In this document: piece after piece, positions 13,506 to 18,105 of the stretch
How the letters are laid out: every line of letters starts with the position of its first letter
Position numbering within the stretch: position 1 is the stretch's first letter
Assembly (NCBI GenBank): GCA_902494565.1
Contig: CABUTN010000035.1
Coordinates: 1 to 18,105 of the forward strand
Direction: 5' to 3'
Source of the DNA: an uncultured Collinsella sp.
GTDB lineage: Bacteria > Actinomycetota > Coriobacteriia > Coriobacteriales > Coriobacteriaceae
DNA: 18,105 bases
The notes under the pieces: model-generated
Databases searched by the model: none
What the model was told of the DNA's origin: nothing
The model's input: only the letters and a program-made list of their open reading frames with translations
Position numbers and translations under genes: made by a program

Positions 13506-14819
13506 CTAGTTGCGCTTGAGGTGGACGACGGTTTCGCAGTGGAAGGTTTGCGGGAACAGATCGACCGGTGTGATCTTGACGGGGGAGAAGGTGCCTTCCT
13601 CGACAAAGCGCTTGAGATCGCGCGCCAGGGTGGCAGGGTCGCAGCTCACATAGGCGACATCGCGCGCACTCGCGCTGGCGATGAGGTCGATGGCCTCGGG
13701 CGCCAAGCCCGCGCGTGGCGGGTCGACCACCAGGACATCGGCGTCCTGGTCGGGGAACTCGCGCACGGCATCGCCGCCGATGACGTCGACGTTATCGAGC
13801 TTGTTGATCTCCAGGTTGCGACGCAGGTCGCGCACGGCCGGGCCGTAGGCCTCGACGGCGGCGACAAAGTCGCAGCGGCGGGCGAGCGGCAAGGTAAAGG
13901 TGCCGGCACCGCAGTACAGGTCCACGGCAAGCTCGTCTTCCTGCGGATCGAGCGCCTCCATAACGAGCTCGATCAAAATCTCGGCGCCCTTGGTGTTGAC
14001 TTGGAAAAACGATGGGGCGGACAGGCGCATCTGGCCGTCAGCGATGTTCTCGGTCCACGAGCCCTCACCGGCGAGCATCTCCACCTTAGAGACACGGCGG
14101 GCCTTCTTTTCGCCCTTGCTCATCACGCGCACGATGCTCGTGGGATGAGCGGCGTCCGCCAGCACGCGGGAGACCTGCGAGCGCGGAAAAGAGCCTGTCG
14201 GCGTCCAGAGTGCGACCTCGAGTGCCTTGGTGCGGCGCGATGCGCGAATGCCCACGCGTTCGAGCCCCAAGTCATGGCTGCCGCTTAGATAGTTAAGTGC
14301 GCCGACGACCGATTTGAGTGCCTTCGGGAAGCGCTTATCGAACAGCGGACACATATCGACGGTCACGATTTTGCTGGGGTCGACACCGTGCATGCCAAGG
14401 CGCACGCGACCGTTGACGACGGTCGGTTCGAGCTCGATTTTATTGCGGTAGCCCCAGTCGTCCTTGGTGTGGCAGATGGGCTGTACCAACTCATCGACCT
14501 GCTCAGGAGCGAACTTGCCGATGCGCTCGAGCGTGGAGCGCAGGTTTTGCTCCTTGGCGGCGAGCTGTGCCGTGCGTGAGAGATTGCCCCACGAACAACC
14601 ACCGCAGATGCCCACGAAGGGGCAGGGGGGCTGAATGCGATCGGGGCTCGGCTCCAGAATCTCGGTCGTGCGGGCGCGCATAAACGACTTGCCGTCCTGC
14701 ACGACCTCGGCTTCGACGGTGTCGCCTGCCACGGCGCCCTGCACAAAGACGGCCTTGCCGTTGTCGGCATGTGCCAGACCGTCGGTGCCGTACGTCATCG
14801 ATTCTATGGTGAGCTTCAT
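13506..14819 (-). CDS. rlmD: 23S rRNA m5U methyltransferase, RlmD/RlmCD/TrmA-type
   Basis: This 437-residue SAM-dependent RNA methyltransferase has an N-terminal TRAM domain (about 1-55). A 4Fe-4S cluster Cys set is Cys66, Cys72 and Cys75 (CPFVGICGGC) with Cys157. The SAM site is VDLYCGAGTFTLPLA (about 299-313), followed by VVDPPRAGL and the catalytic Cys393 in YVSCDPATLARDL. It modifies uridine in 23S rRNA; whether at 1939, 747 or both cannot be told. ATG 14819 is chosen because AGGCAGGA precedes it and TRAM starts there; a frame start 78 bp upstream adds a non-conserved leader. Confidence 0.9.
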   Translation of the reverse strand: MKLTIESMTYGTDGLAHADNGKAVFVQGAVAGDTVEAEVVQDGKSFMRARTTEILEPSPDRIQPPCPFVGICGGCSWGNLSRTAQLAAKEQNLRSTLERIGKFAPEQVDELVQPICHTKDDWGYRNKIELEPTVVNGRVRLGMHGVDPSKIVTVDMCPLFDKRFPKALKSVVGALNYLSGSHDLGLERVGIRASRRTKALEVALWTPTGSFPRSQVSRVLADAAHPTSIVRVMSKGEKKARRVSKVEMLAGEGSWTENIADGQMRLSAPSFFQVNTKGAEILIELVMEALDPQEDELAVDLYCGAGTFTLPLARRCDFVAAVEAYGPAVRDLRRNLEINKLDNVDVIGGDAVREFPDQDADVLVVDPPRAGLAPEAIDLIASASARDVAYVSCDPATLARDLKRFVEEGTFSPVKITPVDLFPQTFHCETVVHLKRN

Positions 14820-14868
14820 ATTCCTGCCTGCCATTCGCGGTTTTGTTCGCAACCATGGTAGCAGGGAA

Positions 14869-14910
14869 AAGCGCCCCGTATCTGGGGCATTCCTCAAATA
14901 CGGGGCGCTT
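14869..14910 (-). terminator. Rho-independent terminator of ppk
   Basis: A 13-bp stem AAGCGCCCCGTAT/ATACGGGGCGCTT (14869-14881 with 14898-14910) starts 10 bp after the ppk stop and is followed on the minus strand by TTTT. It separates ppk from rlmD. Confidence 0.9.
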
Positions 14911-14920
14911 CTACAAACGA

Positions 14921-17500
14921 CTATTTCGTCTTGCCGGTAATGAGCGTCTTAAGACCCAGGCCGATCAGGCCCAGGCCCATGCGCACGCGACCGGGGCGAT
15001 GGCGCTCGATGGCCTTGGTCTTGCCGGCGGGCTTATCGCGACGGGTGCTCGTCTCGGATACGGGCTTGGTGACCTGCGGCTCGGGCTGAGGTGCAGGTGC
15101 AGGCTCGGGCTCAATGACAGTCGCCTGGACCTTCTGAACCTCGGGTGTGGTCGGCTGCGGATCAGGAGCTGGGGCGGGCTTTGCCTCGGCGGCGGGCTCC
15201 GGAGTCGCGGTAGCGGGCTCGGGCGCTTTCTCCATGGCGGGCTCTGCGGCAGCCTCGGGCTCATTCACCGGGGGAGCGGCAACCGCTTCCGGTTTGGCGG
15301 CTGCCCCATGTTCAACCTCGTCCTGAATAGCTTCTTCGGCCACACGTTCCTTCTCCTGTGCGCGCTGCTGCGCGGCGGCCTCGGCGTTGCGATAGGCACG
15401 CTCCAGTAGAGCTTCCTGCGAGTTGAAGGGTTTCTCACCCTCTGCACGCTCTACGGGGACCCAGGTGCCGTCGCTCGTGAGGCTGCGGGCCTTCACGTTG
15501 TCGCGCAGCTGCATGCCCATGTACTCGTGTACTAGGGCGCGGCAGGTGGGGTCGAGCACGGGGAAGGCGATCTCCACGCGGTGCTCGGTGTTGCGCGTCA
15601 TCATGTCGGCCGAGCTCAGATAGATCATGTCCGAGTCCACGCCAAAGGCGTAAACGCGCGCATGCTCCAAAAAGCGTCCGACGATAGAACGGACATGCAC
15701 GTTCTCGGTCTTGCCCGGAACACCGGGCTTGAGGCACGAGATACCGCGGATGATCATGTCCACGCGGACTCCTGCGCACGATGCCTCGGCGATTTTGTCG
15801 ATGACCTCGCGGTCGGTCAGCGAGTTGAGCTTAAAGAACACGCGGGCGGGCTCGCCGGCAAGGGCGCGCTGGATCTCGCGATCCAGGCCGCGCATGATGA
15901 GCGGTTTCAGTCCGACGGGCGCCACACCCAGGAAGCGGTAGTCGCCGCGCAGGTTGCCCAGCGACAGATTGCGGAAGAACAGGTTGGCGTCTTCACCGAT
16001 GCCGGGATGGGCGGTCATGAGCATAAAGTCGCTGTAGAGTTTGGCCGTCTTCTCGTTAAAGTTGCCGGTGCCCAAAAGCGTGAGACGGGTGAGCGCCATG
16101 CCCTCGCGATAGGTGAGCTGGCAGATCTTTGAGTGGCATTTAAAGCCCTCGGAACCATAGATGACGGTGCAGCCCGCCTCTTCCAGACGCTCGGCCCACT
16201 CGATGTTGTTCTGCTCGTCAAAGCGGGCACGAAGTTCCATGAGCACCGTGACCTCTTTGCCGTTCTCGGCAGCATCGATCAGCGATTCGCACAGGCGGCT
16301 CTGCTTGGCCACGCGGTAGAGCGTGATGCGCAGCGAGATGCACTCGGGGTCGTAGGCGGCCTCGTGCACCAGATCCAGGAAGGGGTTCATGGCCTCGTAG
16401 GGATAAAAGAGCAGCTTGTCGCCCTGCAGCACCTGTTCGCGGATGGAGCGGGTCATGTCGATGTTGGGGTTGGGCTGCGGCTTAAACGGCGTAAAGAGCA
16501 GCTCGTTGCGCAGGTGCTCGGGAATCTTGCCCTCAATGCCAAAGACGTAGCCCAGGTCGAGCGGGATATCGCAGGTAAAGACCGAGCGACGCGAGAGCTC
16601 GAGCGCCTTGCGGATAGTCTTGAGCGTCGCCTTCTCGAGCGACCCCGAGACGGCGAGCACTACCGGCTGCAGGCGCAGGCGCTTCTTGAGGATGCGCTTC
16701 ATGTGCTGGCGGTAGTCCTCTTCCTCTTCGACGCCCTCGCCGTCCGGATCGATGTCGGCGTTGCGGGTGACGCGGATCAGCGCACGATCCAGCGGCTTAT
16801 AGGAGCCAAAGCAGCTGTCCAGGCAGGCGAGAATGACGTCCTCGAGCAAGATGTAGGAGTAGGTGCCGGTGGGCGAGGGAATCTCGACCACGCGGTTCAT
16901 CGAGGCGGGAATCTCGATAAGGCCCAGCAGGCTCTCCTCGTCGGTGGCGCCGTCCAGACCACAGGCCAGATAGAGCGCGCCGTTGCGCAGGTTGGGGAAG
17001 GGGTGGCGCGGATCGATGACCAGCGGCGAGATGACCGGCGACACGTAGGCCTGGAAGTAGCGGGTTACGAAGGTGCGCTCCTCGGGCGTAAGCGAATCGA
17101 TGCGGGCGCGGTGAACGCCCAAGGTGTCGAGCTTGCCTTCGATGCTCTTAAAGATGGATTCCCAACGAGTAAGGAGCCCGGGCATTTCGGCCATGACAGC
17201 ATCGACCTGTTCGGAGGCGGTCATATTGCTCTTGTTGTCGACAGGCTGTTTTTTGAGCTCTGCCAGATCGGACAGGCCGCCCACGCGCACCATGAGAAAC
17301 TCGTCGAGGTTAGACTCGAAAATCGACACGAACTTTAGACGCTCGAACAGCGGAACGGTCTCATCGAAGGCTTCGTCGAGCACGCGGTTGTTAAAGCGCA
17401 GCCAGCTAAGCTCTCGGTTTTGCGTGTACGAGAAGTCGCGCGGCGGCTTGCGCAGCTTTGCAGCGGCTTGCTTCTTTTCGATTTTGCTCGGCATATGCAT
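14921..17500 (-). CDS. ppk1: Polyphosphate kinase 1 with extended C-terminal tail
   Basis: The protein reversibly polymerises the gamma phosphate of ATP into inorganic polyphosphate. The core (about 20-690) has FSYTQNRELSWLRFNNRVLDEA at the start, the phosphorylated His456 in GFKCHSKICQL, NFNEKTAKLYSDF, and a second conserved His613 in LEHARVYAFG. Typical PPK1 proteins are close to 690 residues; here 859. The extra roughly 180 residues are Glu/Ala-rich coiled-coil-like, then Pro/Ala/Glu-rich low complexity, ending in a basic stretch and MGLGLIGLGLKTLITGKTK. ATG 17500 or 17494 both fit; the ribosome site is weak and GTCCCC/GGGGAC pairs just upstream. Confidence 0.93.
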   Translation of the reverse strand: MHMPSKIEKKQAAAKLRKPPRDFSYTQNRELSWLRFNNRVLDEAFDETVPLFERLKFVSIFESNLDEFLMVRVGGLSDLAELKKQPVDNKSNMTASEQVDAVMAEMPGLLTRWESIFKSIEGKLDTLGVHRARIDSLTPEERTFVTRYFQAYVSPVISPLVIDPRHPFPNLRNGALYLACGLDGATDEESLLGLIEIPASMNRVVEIPSPTGTYSYILLEDVILACLDSCFGSYKPLDRALIRVTRNADIDPDGEGVEEEEDYRQHMKRILKKRLRLQPVVLAVSGSLEKATLKTIRKALELSRRSVFTCDIPLDLGYVFGIEGKIPEHLRNELLFTPFKPQPNPNIDMTRSIREQVLQGDKLLFYPYEAMNPFLDLVHEAAYDPECISLRITLYRVAKQSRLCESLIDAAENGKEVTVLMELRARFDEQNNIEWAERLEEAGCTVIYGSEGFKCHSKICQLTYREGMALTRLTLLGTGNFNEKTAKLYSDFMLMTAHPGIGEDANLFFRNLSLGNLRGDYRFLGVAPVGLKPLIMRGLDREIQRALAGEPARVFFKLNSLTDREVIDKIAEASCAGVRVDMIIRGISCLKPGVPGKTENVHVRSIVGRFLEHARVYAFGVDSDMIYLSSADMMTRNTEHRVEIAFPVLDPTCRALVHEYMGMQLRDNVKARSLTSDGTWVPVERAEGEKPFNSQEALLERAYRNAEAAAQQRAQEKERVAEEAIQDEVEHGAAAKPEAVAAPPVNEPEAAAEPAMEKAPEPATATPEPAAEAKPAPAPDPQPTTPEVQKVQATVIEPEPAPAPQPEPQVTKPVSETSTRRDKPAGKTKAIERHRPGRVRMGLGLIGLGLKTLITGKTK

Positions 17501-17511
17501 CTGTCCGTTCA

Positions 17512-17558
17512 GTCCCCGTAGGGGACGGTAGCCTAACTCTTATTCACTATTGTCTCAA
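17512..17558 (-). promoter_or_regulatory. Putative ppk promoter and leader hairpin
   Basis: On the minus strand TTGAGA (17553-17558) and TAGGCT (17530-17535) are 17 nt apart. The hairpin GTCCCC/GGGGAC (17512-17526, loop of 3) sits at the expected start of transcription, 12 bp before the ATG, where it could affect translation. The evidence is only consensus-like hexamers. Confidence 0.35.
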
Positions 17559-17559
17559 T

Positions 17560-17938
17560 TTAGTCGACCGCTGGCACGAACGTATCGCGTGAACGGTATC
17601 TTTACCTACTTCTTACGCTGACGAGTCATAGGACTGACGCCCTGCTCGTCTGCAAGCGGTCTATATCCTCACTCAACTGGTACGTAAGTGTGAATAAGAA
17701 TGATGGATAGCTGAATATCATTGAATGCAGGCGGAAACGTAAACAAACATCATTTATATACATAAAACCGATTTAGCTATGCAATTCTGAATCAAAAGTT
17801 TAGAGACGCAATCGCAAATGGTTTTTAAGAAAAAAGAGCGTTTACCTTAGAAAAGTTACTTTAGAACGCCGAAGTACATCATGGGGGAATCACATGCGAT
17901 ATACCGTTCATCGCACTTTGTTGACCGTTCGGGGGCGA
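17560..17938. other. AT-rich intergenic region between ppk and arcA
   Basis: About 380 bp with no supported gene. The part from about 17680 to 17880 is clearly more AT-rich than the rest of the window. It contains an ARG-box-like TGAATATCATTGAAT (17712-17726) and a small AGTC/GACT hairpin near 17624-17635. The short minus-strand frame near 17856-18068 has no recognisable family and runs across the arcA leader, so it is not called. Confidence 0.5.
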
Positions 17939-18034
17939 GGTGGAATTGCGGGTGGAATTTGGATATAACTAGAGCTGTCAGCAAGCAGTGCCCGTTACGG
18001 AAGGGCGCTGAGAGATTCGGCCGAAAGGCCCGAA
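17939..18034 (+). promoter_or_regulatory. Putative arcA promoter and structured leader
   Basis: GGTGGAATT occurs twice (17939-17947 and 17951-17959), 12 nt apart, close upstream of TATAAC (17964-17969). The first copy holds TGGAAT exactly 17 nt before that -10. In the leader, AGTGCCC (17987-17993) pairs with GGGCGCT (18003-18009). TTCGGCC (18016-18022) then pairs with GGCCCGAA (18027-18034) around a GAAA tetraloop with one bulged base. No known riboswitch class is recognised. Confidence 0.45.
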
Positions 18035-18050
18035 AGAAAGGTAGGAGGCC

Positions 18051-18105
18051 ATGACGAAAGGTCTGCACGTGCCTTCCGAGATCGGCAAGCTCAGGAAGGT
18101 CTGCC
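18051..18105 (+). CDS. arcA: Arginine deiminase, N-terminal start (3' end outside window)
   Basis: The 18 complete codons read MTKGLHVPSEIGKLRKVC, which matches the conserved start of arginine deiminases (V-SEIGKLK-VL-HRPG). This enzyme converts arginine to citrulline and ammonia, the first step of the energy-yielding arginine deiminase pathway. AGGAGG lies only 2 nt before the ATG, while AAAGG at 18037-18041 has a more usual spacing. The call rests on a short stretch only. Confidence 0.8.
   Translation, partial: MTKGLHVPSEIGKLRKVC

Noticed and set aside
17624..17660. CATAGGACTG shared with palindrome C
   Set aside because: A single 10-mer without arms or the TGCGGAACT partner motif; may be chance.
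18003..18034. TPP or glycine riboswitch suggested by CTGAGAGA in the arcA leader
   Set aside because: The rest of the TPP and glycine aptamer consensus is absent.
1..18105. CRISPR arrays, tRNA or rRNA genes
   Set aside because: No regularly spaced repeats, cloverleaf with CCA-type end, or rRNA signature were seen.

Overview
The window looks like chromosomal DNA from a high-GC gut actinobacterium of the Coriobacteriia, most likely Collinsella or a close relative. This is inferred from the gene content (tandem acetate kinases with a separate pta, an arginine deiminase start, PPK1 with a long tail), the G/C-ending codons and the AGGAG-type ribosome binding sites. No rRNA or other strict taxonomic marker is present, so the genus is an inference.

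Layout. 1-3287 is an acetate-energy block: the 3' part of one acetate kinase, a complete second acetate kinase, and a convergent phosphate acetyltransferase. Together they convert acetyl-CoA to acetate and ATP. 3519-5745 is a two-gene unit for galactofuranose-containing glycans: UDP-galactopyranose mutase, then a family 2 glycosyltransferase whose start overlaps the mutase stop. 6122-8345 on the minus strand holds a DJ-1/PfpI-like protein and a Maf-like nucleotide pyrophosphatase that overlap by 4 bp, followed by a P1/DmpA-type self-cleaving hydrolase. 8846-12859 is a more GC-rich cassette: a DMT/EamA transporter, a 6-phospho-beta-glucosidase and a PTS EIIBC for beta-glucosides. A strong terminator lies in the leader before it, and a 416-bp IS3-family remnant lies after it. 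13506-17500 on the minus strand holds polyphosphate kinase and a 23S rRNA m5U methyltransferase. The last 55 bases are the start of arginine deiminase.

The most unusual content is non-coding. Three large nested palindromes sit just after gene 3' ends: A at 2165-2291 after pta, B at 5778-5887 after the glycosyltransferase, and C at 5981-6109 after the P1 hydrolase. Each has perfect outer arms of 28, 21 or 31 bp that differ in sequence, a 67-71 nt interior and a central hairpin. Read on the strand of the upstream gene, B and C share several short motifs at matching positions: GTTTGCTRCT, ACAGTCCT, the loop CACATTAAGTG, TGCGGAACTYG and CAAAC. A keeps weaker versions of two of them. Around A and B the mirror symmetry continues, imperfectly, into the 3' ends of pta and the glycosyltransferase. 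This looks like a family of structured 3'-UTR or palindromic elements, and it is the best candidate here for something undescribed.

Other points of interest are a possible attenuator before the DMT transporter, a separate 21-bp-arm palindrome between the IS remnant and rlmD, structured leaders before bglA and arcA, and dyads over the putative second ackA promoter.
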